Position numbers and translations under genes: made by a program. Shown here in pieces: positions 43,298-52,110 of a stretch of DNA of 64,000 bases (position 1 is the first letter of the stretch; each line of letters opens with the position of its first letter). The notes beneath the pieces are model-generated. The model had not been told where the DNA came from, did not search any database, and was given only the letters and a program-made list of their open reading frames with translations. The DNA is from Anaerococcus lactolyticus ATCC 51172. Its GTDB lineage: Bacteria > Bacillota > Clostridia > Tissierellales > Peptoniphilaceae. The DNA lies in the NCBI RefSeq assembly GCF_000156575.1, contig NZ_GG666045.1, positions 152,918 through 216,917 on the forward strand, given 5' to 3'.

Positions 43298-43741
43298 ATG
43301 AGTATAACTATAGATTTTAATCTTCTAGGCAATATTATTATTAGCGTTTTGGCTATCCTTGCATTGATATTTTTGGTGCTAGTCCTAGTTAAATTTAATA
43401 AATTATTAAATTGTTTGCAAGAGGTGCTTAACAAAAATTCGAGCAATATAGATAGTATTATAACAAAACTGCCACATCTAACCAATGAGGCAAGTGATCT
43501 TGTAACTAACTTAAACAGCGTAGTTACAGATCCAAATTTGAAGATGGCGATAGCAAAAGTCAATGATACTATGACAAGTGTTAATTCTATAGCTGATGAT
43601 ATAAAAGATACAGTAAATTATGTAGGAATAACAGCGGTTGATAGTGTAGATACTTTTGGAGCTGGAGTTGCATCAATTACTGACTATTCATCATTAATTA
43701 TGGATGTAATAGACATTGTAAAAAACGTAATTGCAGGCTAA
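43298..43741 (+). CDS. DUF948-like membrane protein
   Basis: A 147-residue protein with one N-terminal membrane segment (IIISVLAILALIFLVLVLVK) and a helical tail with regularly spaced hydrophobics (NLNSVVTDPNLKMAIAKVND). DUF948 proteins often neighbour YtxH genes in Firmicutes, which supports the call. AAGGAG lies upstream and a terminator follows at once. Function not known. Confidence 0.65.
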   Translation: MSITIDFNLLGNIIISVLAILALIFLVLVLVKFNKLLNCLQEVLNKNSSNIDSIITKLPHLTNEASDLVTNLNSVVTDPNLKMAIAKVNDTMTSVNSIADDIKDTVNYVGITAVDSVDTFGAGVASITDYSSLIMDVIDIVKNVIAG

Positions 43742-43742
43742 T

Positions 43743-43770
43743 TTAAGACCGTCTTCTTGATGGTCTTTTA
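43743..43770 (+). terminator. Terminator after the ytxH/DUF948 pair
   Basis: AAGACCGTC and GATGGTCTT pair with one G-T wobble around a five-base loop (TTCTT), followed by TTTTA. It lies two bases after the stop and 16 before the next gene. Confidence 0.85.
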
Positions 43771-43785
43771 TATAATGGAGGAAAT

Positions 43786-44790
43786 ATGGGACAACCAACA
43801 ATCAAAGACGTAGCTAAGCTTGCAGGCGTATCTATATCTACTGTTTCAAGGGTAATGAATAATTCAAAACCTGTAAGTCCAGAAGCTAGAAGAAAAGTTT
43901 TAGATGCAATTAATAAGCTAGATTTCAAACCAAATGAACTTGCAAGATCACTAGTAATGAGAAAATCGAATCTAGTTGGTGTAATAGTAAAAGATATTGG
44001 TATTGAATATATGGCTCAACTAATAAGAGGAATTGAAGAAATAGGTAGGGTTTATAAATATGATATCTTACTTACAAGTTCCTATGGTGAAGACCAACAA
44101 GTTGAAAACTCAATAGATTTTCTTGCAACTAAACAGGTAGAAGGTCTTGTTATTATTACCGAAGATATTTCAACAGAAATATTGGTTAAACTTAGAGAGA
44201 CAAGGATACCTTTTGTAATCCTAGATAAGTATCACAATTATAAAAATATAAAAACAGTTAAGGTAGACTATGAATCTGAAGAATATAAACTTATAAATAG
44301 TTTGACTAAAGCTGGACATGAAAATATATTATTAATTGCTGGCAAGGATCAAAATGTTATTAATGAGTCTATGATTAAGGGCTATGAAAATGCAGTTGGT
44401 AAGGATAAGTCATATATCCTTAGGATAGATGGCATGTCAAGCGATGAAGGATATGCAAATGCTGCTGAAGCAATTGATCTTATTAAGAAAGCAAACATTA
44501 GTGCAGTTGCCTGTGTCAATGATGAGATAGCTATAGGATTTATGAATTATTGTGTAGACCATGGTATCAAAGTTCCAGATGATTTATCAGTGGTGGGTTT
44601 TGGCGATAACAAGATTGCAAGTATTTACAGACCAAAACTAACTACAGTTTCTATCCCATATTATGATATCGGTGCAATTTCAATAAGAGCCTTGATTAAG
44701 AGAATTAAGCACGAGGCTGAAATTTTAGAAGATGACTGGATTATTGATGCTCAAATAAGTAAAAGAGAATCAACAAAGGTCATTAGGTAA
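43786..44790 (+). CDS. LacI/GalR-family regulator, CcpA-like
   Basis: A 334-residue regulator: N-terminal HTH (IKDVAKLAGVSISTVSRVMN) with the hinge helix KPNELARSLVMRKSNLVGVI, then a periplasmic-binding-like effector domain ending VVGFGDNKIASIYRPKLTTV. The next genes are ptsH and ptsI. In Firmicutes CcpA works with HPr phosphorylated on Ser46, which is conserved here. That neighbourhood suggests a carbon-catabolite role, but no cre box was identified. Confidence 0.8.
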   Translation: MGQPTIKDVAKLAGVSISTVSRVMNNSKPVSPEARRKVLDAINKLDFKPNELARSLVMRKSNLVGVIVKDIGIEYMAQLIRGIEEIGRVYKYDILLTSSYGEDQQVENSIDFLATKQVEGLVIITEDISTEILVKLRETRIPFVILDKYHNYKNIKTVKVDYESEEYKLINSLTKAGHENILLIAGKDQNVINESMIKGYENAVGKDKSYILRIDGMSSDEGYANAAEAIDLIKKANISAVACVNDEIAIGFMNYCVDHGIKVPDDLSVVGFGDNKIASIYRPKLTTVSIPYYDIGAISIRALIKRIKHEAEILEDDWIIDAQISKRESTKVIR

Positions 44791-44793
44791 TTG

Positions 44794-44822
44794 TTGTTAA
44801 TTTTTATAAAATATAGTAAAAT
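44794..44822 (+). promoter_or_regulatory. Likely ptsH promoter
   Basis: TTGTTA (44794-44799) and TAAAAT (44817-44822) with a 17-base spacer, in the 64-base gap before ptsH. TTAGGAGGAA then forms the ribosome site. Confidence 0.6.
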
Positions 44823-44854
44823 ATAAACGTAAATGAAAATTTAGGAGGAATTTT

Positions 44855-45115
44855 ATGGCAGAAAGAACAGTTGTTGTTACAAACGAAACAGGTTTACACG
44901 CTAGACCAGCAGCATCATTAGTACAATTTGTAAAGAATTATCCAGGTGAAGTTACAATCATTAAAGAAGATAAAGAAGCTAATGCAAAGAGCATCTTCAA
45001 TGTTATGAGCCTTGGTATTGCTAAAGGAACAGAAATTAAACTAATCGTTGAAGGCGATGATGAAGAAAAATTCGCTGATGAATTAGTTGAATTTGTTGAG
45101 AATTTAGCTGAATAA
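44855..45115 (+). CDS. ptsH: Phosphocarrier protein HPr
   Basis: The 86-residue HPr accepts phosphate from enzyme I and passes it to sugar permeases. ETGLHARPAA carries the active His15, and NAKSIFNVMSLG carries the regulatory Ser46 used by HPr kinase in Firmicutes. Length and both sites are canonical. An attenuating terminator separates it from ptsI. Confidence 0.97.
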   Translation: MAERTVVVTNETGLHARPAASLVQFVKNYPGEVTIIKEDKEANAKSIFNVMSLGIAKGTEIKLIVEGDDEEKFADELVEFVENLAE

Positions 45116-45127
45116 AATCAAGTCTAT

Positions 45128-45157
45128 AAAGGATACTTTTAAAGTATCCTTTTTTTA
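45128..45157 (+). terminator. Hairpin terminator between ptsH and ptsI
   Basis: AAAGGATACTT and AAGTATCCTTT form a long stem with a T run of seven. Its place between two genes of one pathway should give more HPr than enzyme I. Confidence 0.88.
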
Positions 45158-45190
45158 AAATTATTATTAATTCAAAGGAGAATAAGTTAT

Positions 45191-46897
45191 ATGACTAAAA
45201 GATATGAAGGAATAAAGGCTAGTACTGGATATGCTATTGGCAAGATCTATTTATTTACTAGGGAAAAAATTGAGGTCAATCAAGCATCAATAAGTCCAGA
45301 TTCAGCTGATAGTGAATATCAAAAAGTGAAAGATGCAATAAATGCTTATTTTGATGATTTAAGCAACCTCGACAACCCTACTGAAGCCCAACAAAATATT
45401 GCAAATGCCCATAAAGAATTGCTCCAAGATCCATACTTCTCAGACACCATAGAGAGTAAAATCAAAAACGAAAATAAAAACAGTGAACTTGCACTTGATG
45501 AAACTATAAGAGAAATGGTAGAAATCATGAGCGCGTTGGATGATGAATATCTAAAAGAACGTGCAAGTGATTACCAAGACATTGGTTTCCAAGTTATGTA
45601 TAAATTGAAGGGTATCAAGCCTAAAGACCTTTCAAAATTAGAAAAAGGAAGCATTATTATATCTAAAGAGCTTACACCTTCTGATACAGCAAATATGGAT
45701 AAGGAAGCTGTAGTAGGATTTGCTACAGACTTAGGTGGTAAGACAAGTCATACTTCTATAATTGCTCAAACTCTTGATATGCCTGCTCTTGTTGGTATGG
45801 CGGATGTATCTACAAAACTAAAAGGTGGGGAAAAAGCGATTATTGATGGTTATGAGGGAATATTAATTATAAACCCAAGTGACGATGAAGTAGCTAAATA
45901 TGAAAAATTAATCGCAGAACTAAAAGAAAAGAAGGAAAGACTTAAAAATATCAAAGACTTGCAAGCTGTCACAACAGATGGTAAACACATAGAAGTTTCT
46001 GCGAACATTGGCAATATAGAAGATTTAAAACTTGCTATAGAAAATGGATGTGACGGTGTCGGTCTATTTAGAACCGAGTTTTTATATATGGAAAGTTCCG
46101 AATTCCCAAGTGAAGAAGTCCAATTTGCAGTTTATAAAGAAGCAACTGAAATGCTTGGTAAAAAACCACTAATTATTAGAACACTTGATATTGGTGGCGA
46201 TAAGGGATTAGATTATTTTAAATTCCCTGTTGAAGAAAATCCATTCTTAGGCTACAGGGCAATTCGTCTATGTCTTGACAAGGAAGATATATTTAGAACA
46301 CAATTAAGAGCCTTAGTAAGGGCTTCTGCCTTTGGCAATCTAAAAATAATGATTCCATTTGTAGTTAATATAGACGAGCTTAAAAAGTCAATTGAATTAA
46401 TTGAAGAAATTAAGAAGGACCTTGATAAGGAAGGAATTGCTTATAACAAAGACCTTGATGTAGGAATCATGGTTGAAACTTCTGCATCAATAATAATGGC
46501 TGATAAGTTTATAAAATATGCAGATTTCTTCTCAATAGGTACAAATGACTTAACTCAATACACCTTGGCAGTAGATAGAGGAAATGAAAATATAGCACAT
46601 ATGTATTCAAACTATAATCCTGCCGTTCTTAGAGCTATCAAACATGTTATTGATGTATCTCACGAAGCAGGAAAATGGACAGGAATGTGTGGAGCTTTTG
46701 CGGCAGATACAGAAGCTACAAAACTTCTTCTTGGTTTAGGCCTTGATGAATTTTCAGGTTCATCTGCAAAAATTGCTGAGATTAAGGATACAATAATTAA
46801 GTCAAGTCAAAAAGAAGAGAAATTATTTGCTGAAAAAGCGATTGATTTGGAACTTGCTTCAGAAGTTGAAGCTTTAGTAAAAGAACATAACAAATAA
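45191..46897 (+). CDS. ptsI: PTS enzyme I
   Basis: Phosphoenolpyruvate-protein phosphotransferase of 568 residues. GGKTSHTSIIAQ holds the phosphorylated His (near 187). The PEP-binding C-domain has GLFRTEFLYM, IIRTLDIGGDKGLDYF, and GMCGAFAADTEA with the conserved Cys. It starts with AAAGGAG. The next gene follows after ten bases. Confidence 0.96.
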   Translation: MTKRYEGIKASTGYAIGKIYLFTREKIEVNQASISPDSADSEYQKVKDAINAYFDDLSNLDNPTEAQQNIANAHKELLQDPYFSDTIESKIKNENKNSELALDETIREMVEIMSALDDEYLKERASDYQDIGFQVMYKLKGIKPKDLSKLEKGSIIISKELTPSDTANMDKEAVVGFATDLGGKTSHTSIIAQTLDMPALVGMADVSTKLKGGEKAIIDGYEGILIINPSDDEVAKYEKLIAELKEKKERLKNIKDLQAVTTDGKHIEVSANIGNIEDLKLAIENGCDGVGLFRTEFLYMESSEFPSEEVQFAVYKEATEMLGKKPLIIRTLDIGGDKGLDYFKFPVEENPFLGYRAIRLCLDKEDIFRTQLRALVRASAFGNLKIMIPFVVNIDELKKSIELIEEIKKDLDKEGIAYNKDLDVGIMVETSASIIMADKFIKYADFFSIGTNDLTQYTLAVDRGNENIAHMYSNYNPAVLRAIKHVIDVSHEAGKWTGMCGAFAADTEATKLLLGLGLDEFSGSSAKIAEIKDTIIKSSQKEEKLFAEKAIDLELASEVEALVKEHNK

Positions 46898-46907
46898 GGA
46901 TTTTAAA

Positions 46908-47801
46908 ATGACTAGTGATATTAGAAATATCCTAGGTCATACTAATATTTTTAATAATCAAGATAAAGTCAATAGTATCGAAAAAATTGGCTCTAGTAAA
47001 TACAAAGTAGAGAAGGATGATAAGTATTATGTATTCTCCTTCTATGACTTAAACCAATTTGATGACTTTGAAAATGAAGATCTTGTTAATGAAGTGCTAG
47101 CTCATGCAGGACTAAATCCACTTACTATTTATGAAAAAGGCATAATGCCTGATATAGAAAAATCTTATAAGGTTTATGAATATAGAAATGAAATAGCTTT
47201 AAAAGATTATCTTGAAAAGGCAAGTGACCAAGATCAAGAGAAGGTAGGAACTGAGTTTGGTCTTGCCTTGAGAAAACTTCATGGTATAAAAGCTCAAGAC
47301 CCAGTAGACTGGCAGAAAGAATTTTTGATAGTCTCAAATAAAATTTTTTACATGCATGGGTTAAATGAGATTGGTGACGATGACTATATATTGATTGATT
47401 ATATCAATGCCAACAAACATCTTACCGAAAATACTGCCATTAACTTACTATATAAAAATATTAGTGATAAAAACATTAGGATATACAACGAGAATTCCTT
47501 AGACTTAAGAGGTATCAAAAAACTTGAATACGGGGATGGTATAATTGATTTTGTTGAGATAAATAGAATAGCTATTACTTATCCATTATTTGCAAAAGCA
47601 GCCTTGAAAGCTTATCATAATGGGGAAAAACCTGCAAGAAAGTTTTATCGATTATTAAGTCTTTATCAAGCAACAACCATTTTAGAAAGCATAATAAATT
47701 TGAGAAATAAATCAGATTCTACGCTTACACCTGAAGAGGTGGATGGTTTATTAGAAATGTATGATAATTTTAATAGAATAACACCAAAATGGGTTGATTA
47801 A
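46908..47801 (+). CDS. Phosphotransferase-fold (APH-like) protein without a clear catalytic loop
   Basis: A 297-residue soluble protein. Its middle (EFGLALRKLHGIKAQDPVDWQKE) is the alpha-helix and LH-x-I block typical of aminoglycoside/choline-kinase-like proteins. Where those have H-x-D-x-x-x-x-N, this one reads NISDKNIRIYNENSLD, and no DFG-like metal motif is clear (IIDFVEINR is the nearest). It may be a degenerate kinase. It is co-transcribed with ptsI. Assignment is by weak pattern only. Confidence 0.45.
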   Translation: MTSDIRNILGHTNIFNNQDKVNSIEKIGSSKYKVEKDDKYYVFSFYDLNQFDDFENEDLVNEVLAHAGLNPLTIYEKGIMPDIEKSYKVYEYRNEIALKDYLEKASDQDQEKVGTEFGLALRKLHGIKAQDPVDWQKEFLIVSNKIFYMHGLNEIGDDDYILIDYINANKHLTENTAINLLYKNISDKNIRIYNENSLDLRGIKKLEYGDGIIDFVEINRIAITYPLFAKAALKAYHNGEKPARKFYRLLSLYQATTILESIINLRNKSDSTLTPEEVDGLLEMYDNFNRITPKWVD

Positions 47802-47805
47802 ATTT

Positions 47806-47903
47806 AAGGTGGCTTTAGAAATTTTTCCTAACACAAAGAATTAACAAAGATAAATATAAAATGTTAACTTAATGAAGGATTTTATTTCTATAAGCCACCT
47901 TTT
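47806..47903. terminator. Long hairpin, terminator or MITE-like element
   Basis: AAGGTGGCTTTAGAAAT (47806-47822) pairs with ATTTCTATAAGCCACCTT (47884-47901) with one bulge. Inner TCCT/AGGA and TTAAC/GTTAA pairs extend the arms, making an imperfect hairpin of about 98 bases followed by TTT. It lies in the 167-base gap after the APH-like gene; the remaining bases hold the yitT promoter region (TATAAT at 47950-47955). Confidence 0.7.
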
Positions 47904-47968
47904 AATTGGAGTTTATTGAATAAATCTCTATTTTATGATAACATTTTATTATAATATAAGGAGGTTGT

Positions 47969-48808
47969 ATGAAAAAATACCTATGGATTTTAATTGGATC
48001 CTTGCTTATAGCTGGTGGATTATATTTTTTCTTACTAAGCCATGATATTGCAGCTGGTGGAATATCTGGATTTGCTCTGGTGGTTTCAGAAGCCTTGCCA
48101 GTATTAAATTTAGGTATGGTAAACTTAGTACTTAATGTAGTTGTACTAATTGCAGGAATGATTTTTATTGGATTTGAATTTGCAAAGAAATCACTAATAT
48201 CTTCAATGGCAGTATCAGCATATATACTAGTTTTCGAAAAAATGCTTCCTAACGTAAATCTAGGAAATGATAAGATAATAAACATAATATTCGGATCAAT
48301 AGTTGTTTCGTTAGGACTTGCTATAGTTTTTAATCATGAAGCATCCTCCGGTGGAACTGACTTAATTGCAGCAATTTTCAATAAATATTTCAATGTGCCC
48401 CTACATGTCTGTTTGTTTTGTGCAGATTTTATAGTGGTATTGCTATCAGCATTTATATTCGGTACAGAATTAGCCATGTACGCTACCCTCGCAATAATGA
48501 TACAATCCATAGGTTTTGATTATTTCATGCAAGGCTTTGGTAGAAAAATCTCAATTATGGTTATATCCGATAAATACATAGATATTAATGAAATGCTGGT
48601 TAATAAACACGCTAAGGGCGTAACCTTGCTTGAAGCAGAAGGTGGTTATTCTCATAAGGACAAAAAAGTAATTATGACAATCACCAGTATCAGAACATTT
48701 CCAGCTATCAAGGATGATATATTACAAATAGATGATAGGGCCTTTATATTTACTTCAACTATTTCTGAAGTATTGGGCGAAGGCTTTACCTTTAATCAAT
48801 TAAATTAG
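47969..48808 (+). CDS. YitT-family membrane protein
   Basis: A 279-residue protein with five or six membrane segments (for example YLWILIGSLLIAGGLYFF), the family blocks AAGGISGFALV and EASSGGTDLIAA, and a soluble C-terminal DUF2179 domain (KISIMVISDKYIDINEML, then HAKGVTLLEAEGGYSHKDK). Family function is not settled. AAGGAGG is at the start. The stop overlaps the ribosome site of the next gene. Confidence 0.9.
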   Translation: MKKYLWILIGSLLIAGGLYFFLLSHDIAAGGISGFALVVSEALPVLNLGMVNLVLNVVVLIAGMIFIGFEFAKKSLISSMAVSAYILVFEKMLPNVNLGNDKIINIIFGSIVVSLGLAIVFNHEASSGGTDLIAAIFNKYFNVPLHVCLFCADFIVVLLSAFIFGTELAMYATLAIMIQSIGFDYFMQGFGRKISIMVISDKYIDINEMLVNKHAKGVTLLEAEGGYSHKDKKVIMTITSIRTFPAIKDDILQIDDRAFIFTSTISEVLGEGFTFNQLN

Positions 48809-48818
48809 GAGAATTATT

Positions 48819-49619
48819 ATAAAAGAGTTTACAATAAAGAGATTTACAAAAAATAAAGCATATTTAAAAACTAAATTTGGGGATGCTGTTATTGATAAGG
48901 AGCAAGTAAAAGACCTTAGACAAGACGATAAAGTCGAAGCCTACTTATATCGCGACTTAAATGAAGTTCTAAGAGCGAGCAGAGATCTGCCATATAAACC
49001 AGGGAAGGTTTATTCTTTAAAAGCAGTAGAAATCACTAAGAAGGGTGTATACTTTGAAATAAAAGGAGGACATGCTTTTTTACCTTTTGAAGAAAGGACT
49101 TATAAGATTATCAAAGATATGGTTTATCCACTATCTTTCAAAGAAGATGATGGTTATCTCTACCTTACAACAAAAATAAGAGAACTCTTAACAAATGATC
49201 ATGATTATAAAGAAAATGATGAGGTTAAAGGGAGGATTTATTCTATAAATAAATCTATAGGTGCCTTTGTAGTTTTAGATGATAAATATGATTCATTAAT
49301 AAGAATTAAAGAACTTAAGGGTGTATATATTGAAGGTGAAGAGATAACTGCTAGGGTCAAAGAAGTAAAAAATGATGGCAAAATCGAACTTACTCTAAGG
49401 CAAAGAGCTTATCTAGAAATAGATAATGATAGCGACAAGATACTTGATTATTTATATCAAAACGGTGGCTTTGCTGATGTATCTGATAATTCATCACCTG
49501 AAAAAATTTTTTCTTATTTTGCGATGAGTAAGTCTGCTTTTAAAAGAGCAATTGGTCGTTTGTATAAGAATAAGGATATAAAAATTTATAAAAATAGAAT
49601 CGAATTAAATGAAAGGTAA
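48819..49619 (+). CDS. CvfB-like S1/winged-helix RNA-binding protein with a non-canonical start
   Basis: The frame is open from 48804 to 49619 and encodes family-like sequence from IKEFTIKRFTKNKAYLK onward. The middle has S1-type strands (GRIYSINKSIGAFVVLDD). The end, ILDYLYQNGGFADVSDNSSP followed by AMSKSAFKRAIGRLYKNKDI, is the CvfB winged helix. No ATG, GTG or TTG occurs in frame before ATG 49119, which would remove 100 conserved residues. AGGAG at 48807-48811 points to ATA 48819 (seven bases) or ATT 48816 as the start. A G-to-A change in an original ATG is the simplest view. Confidence 0.75.
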   Translation: MKEFTIKRFTKNKAYLKTKFGDAVIDKEQVKDLRQDDKVEAYLYRDLNEVLRASRDLPYKPGKVYSLKAVEITKKGVYFEIKGGHAFLPFEERTYKIIKDMVYPLSFKEDDGYLYLTTKIRELLTNDHDYKENDEVKGRIYSINKSIGAFVVLDDKYDSLIRIKELKGVYIEGEEITARVKEVKNDGKIELTLRQRAYLEIDNDSDKILDYLYQNGGFADVSDNSSPEKIFSYFAMSKSAFKRAIGRLYKNKDIKIYKNRIELNER

Positions 49620-49621
49620 AT

Positions 49622-50368
49622 ATGGATAATAACAATAAACTATTAGCTGAAGTAAACGGCAAGAAAATTTACAGAAATGATGTGATTTCCTTCATGCACA
49701 ATATTGAAGGTGGAGCAAGGTTTCAAAATGAAGAAGGTATAAAGGTTTTAGCTGATGAGATGGTAAACCAAGAGATAATTCTTGCCGATGCTTATAAAAA
49801 TAAATTAGACGATGAAGATGAGTTTAAAAATGAACTTAAACTTGTTAAAGATAATATGCTTAAAAATTATGCAATGCATAAGATTTTTGAAGCTGTAAAT
49901 CCTACTGACGATGATTTAAAAAAATATTATGAAGATAATAAGGAATTAATTAGTCCTAATAAAACATATACAGCAAGTCATATCTTAGTTGATGATATAG
50001 ACAAGGCAAATAAAATTTATGAAGAAATTAAATTAGGATTAGATTTTAAAGAGGCAGCAAAAAAATATTCTAAAGATCCATCTGCCGCTAGTGGTGGTTC
50101 CCTTGGAACCTTTCCTAAGGGTGTAATGGTAAAAGAATTTCAAGATGGACTTGATAGTTTGGAAATTGGTGAAATATCAAAACCTGTGAAGTCCCAATTT
50201 GGATATCATATAATAAAACTTGAAGATATACAAAACGAAGAACCAAAAGCTTTTGATGAAGTAAAAGAACAAGTTTACCAAACATATTTAATGGTAAAAA
50301 GACAAGAAAAATATTTAGAAAAATTAAAAGAAATCTCAAAAAATGCAGAGGTTAAAAAATATTACTAG
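49622..50368 (+). CDS. Parvulin-type peptidyl-prolyl isomerase
   Basis: A 248-residue SurA/PrsA-like isomerase. An N-terminal helical chaperone part (about 1-110) precedes the rotamase domain (YTASHILVDD, then YSKDPSAASGGSLGTFPKG, then VKSQFGYHIIKLE). There is no signal peptide or lipobox, unlike PrsA, so it should be cytosolic or use another route. It starts two bases after the previous stop. Confidence 0.88.
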   Translation: MDNNNKLLAEVNGKKIYRNDVISFMHNIEGGARFQNEEGIKVLADEMVNQEIILADAYKNKLDDEDEFKNELKLVKDNMLKNYAMHKIFEAVNPTDDDLKKYYEDNKELISPNKTYTASHILVDDIDKANKIYEEIKLGLDFKEAAKKYSKDPSAASGGSLGTFPKGVMVKEFQDGLDSLEIGEISKPVKSQFGYHIIKLEDIQNEEPKAFDEVKEQVYQTYLMVKRQEKYLEKLKEISKNAEVKKYY

Positions 50369-50377
50369 GTAGGCCAT

Positions 50378-51766
50378 ATGGCGCATGATTATGGAAATTC
50401 AAATTTGAAAAATTATATAGATCAAATCAAGTCGAGTCTTAGTGCATCTAATAAAAAACCAACTATAGTAGGCACAATTATAAAAGCGGCTGAGGAATCT
50501 TCATGCAAGATTATTAAATTAGGACAAACCTTATATATTAAGAAAGGTGACAACCCTTTGGCCCTTTTTCACTTAAATATTGATAATGCATCAGATGTGC
50601 CTTTTAGTATAACTGACTTTGAGGATGAAAATTCTATTGCGAGTAAAGCTAATTTTAATTTGATTTCATCTGCTATTGTGATTAATAATCTCTTGTTAAA
50701 TTCAGATAAATCTTTTGATGTCTTAATATCGCATAGCAATATTCAATCAAATATAGAAGACTATAGCGAAGTAAGCGCTGTCTTAAGAACAAATAATATA
50801 ATTAACTTAAACTTAAGACAAGCAGATGTAATCGCTGATGAATTTTCTAGCCTATTATTATCATTAATAACAGTCCCTGTGAGTAGATTTAAGCCAGAAT
50901 ATCCTTATAAGACTTATAGACTTTCACTAAATAATTTAATGGGTGGCCATGCTGGAGATAATATTAACAAGGTTAGGAAAAATTCTATTAAAATGATTAT
51001 AGGATTTTTTAGAAAACTCAAATCAAAAGTTGACATAGAGATGTTATCTTTTTGTGGAGGGGATAGATACGATAATGTGCCTTCGTCTGCAGAGCTGGAA
51101 TTTATAATTAATCCAGACTATGAAAGCGACTTGCTAAATGCTTTTGAGATATTAAAAAATGATGCTATAGAGAAAAATCTCCGTTATGAGCCTGATATGA
51201 TATTCACATGTGAAGAAGTTGAAAATAAAGAGTTAGCACCAATTACTGGTGAATCATTTAATCAACTTGCATCATTTGTTGAATTATGTCCATCTGGACC
51301 ATTTACGGTTAGCAGCATTGATGATCAGGTTATTTCATCTTCAAATTTGGCTACTAGCAGAAGCTTAAAGAGAACTATTAATATGATTTTAGTCTTTAGG
51401 TCACTAACTGAAGAGGGCATGAGGCAAATGTTAGAAAAAAGTTCTATAGCTGCAGATATTGCTAATTCTAAGCTTGAAAAGAAATTTTTCATTCCTAGTT
51501 GGAAGAATCAAGATAAATCTTTGACAAATGTTTTTAGCAAGGCTTATAAAGACCTTAACGATAATGATTTGGAGATTATAAGAACACAGTATTCACTTGA
51601 TTCTAGTCTGGTTTTCAAAAATTTAAATGTGAAGATAGTATCATTAGGGGTAAAATATAAGCAAGATGATCAATATTTTTATACTCAGATAGATGAAATT
51701 TCAAGAGTGATAAATCTAATTGAACATGTTTTAGAAATACTTAAAGAAAACAAGGAGAAACAATGA
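50378..51766 (+). CDS. PepD-like (M20 family) protein lacking metal ligands
   Basis: A 462-residue relative of aminoacyl-histidine dipeptidase. MGGHAGDNINKVRKNSIK matches the GGHSG dimer-domain block, and ELCPSGPFTVSSIDDQ, NLATSR and FRSL follow in PepD order. The zinc ligands are not kept. The first site reads FHLNIDN instead of GHxDMV. GADNG is replaced by SKANFN. The DSEEEG block reads LRQADV. The final HTPEE block reads YTQIDE. It is probably not a peptidase. The frame is intact, so some function is likely retained. Confidence 0.75.
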   Translation: MAHDYGNSNLKNYIDQIKSSLSASNKKPTIVGTIIKAAEESSCKIIKLGQTLYIKKGDNPLALFHLNIDNASDVPFSITDFEDENSIASKANFNLISSAIVINNLLLNSDKSFDVLISHSNIQSNIEDYSEVSAVLRTNNIINLNLRQADVIADEFSSLLLSLITVPVSRFKPEYPYKTYRLSLNNLMGGHAGDNINKVRKNSIKMIIGFFRKLKSKVDIEMLSFCGGDRYDNVPSSAELEFIINPDYESDLLNAFEILKNDAIEKNLRYEPDMIFTCEEVENKELAPITGESFNQLASFVELCPSGPFTVSSIDDQVISSSNLATSRSLKRTINMILVFRSLTEEGMRQMLEKSSIAADIANSKLEKKFFIPSWKNQDKSLTNVFSKAYKDLNDNDLEIIRTQYSLDSSLVFKNLNVKIVSLGVKYKQDDQYFYTQIDEISRVINLIEHVLEILKENKEKQ

Positions 51767-52107
51767 CAGAAACATTTAATATTCATGGTCATGAGGTAGT
51801 ATTTAATAAAAATCAAGGCAAGGCAGTAATAGAAATTCAATTAGGCGAAACAGAAGAAGAATGTATCTTAATAGATATTTTTAGTGTTGATGACAAAGAA
51901 TATATTGCTTTACTATCTGGTGAATCATCTGAGATTTACTTATTTAGATATACTGATATCTATGGTGAAGATAATATTGATTTAACAATGATTGATGATG
52001 AAGATGAAGTTGATGAAGTTTTCCATATATTTAGCCATTATTGGACTGATGATATGATAGATGACTTAATATGTGAGTATGAAGAAGAGGTTAACTCAGA
52101 GAAATAA
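51763..52107 (+). CDS. DUF1292-family protein
   Basis: A small (114 residues) acidic protein with the DUF1292 pattern: ECILIDIFSVDDKEYIALL, then EIYLFRY, then a late acidic stretch containing VFHIF. These proteins are widespread in Firmicutes and have no known role. It overlaps the PepD-like gene by four bases. Confidence 0.8.
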   Translation: MTETFNIHGHEVVFNKNQGKAVIEIQLGETEEECILIDIFSVDDKEYIALLSGESSEIYLFRYTDIYGEDNIDLTMIDDEDEVDEVFHIFSHYWTDDMIDDLICEYEEEVNSEK

Positions 52108-52110
52108 AAA

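Noticed and set aside
43222-43563. 113-codon minus-strand frame across the ytxH/DUF948 border
   Set aside because: Crosses two well-supported genes; hydrophobic composition is what antisense of Lys/Asn-rich coding DNA gives.
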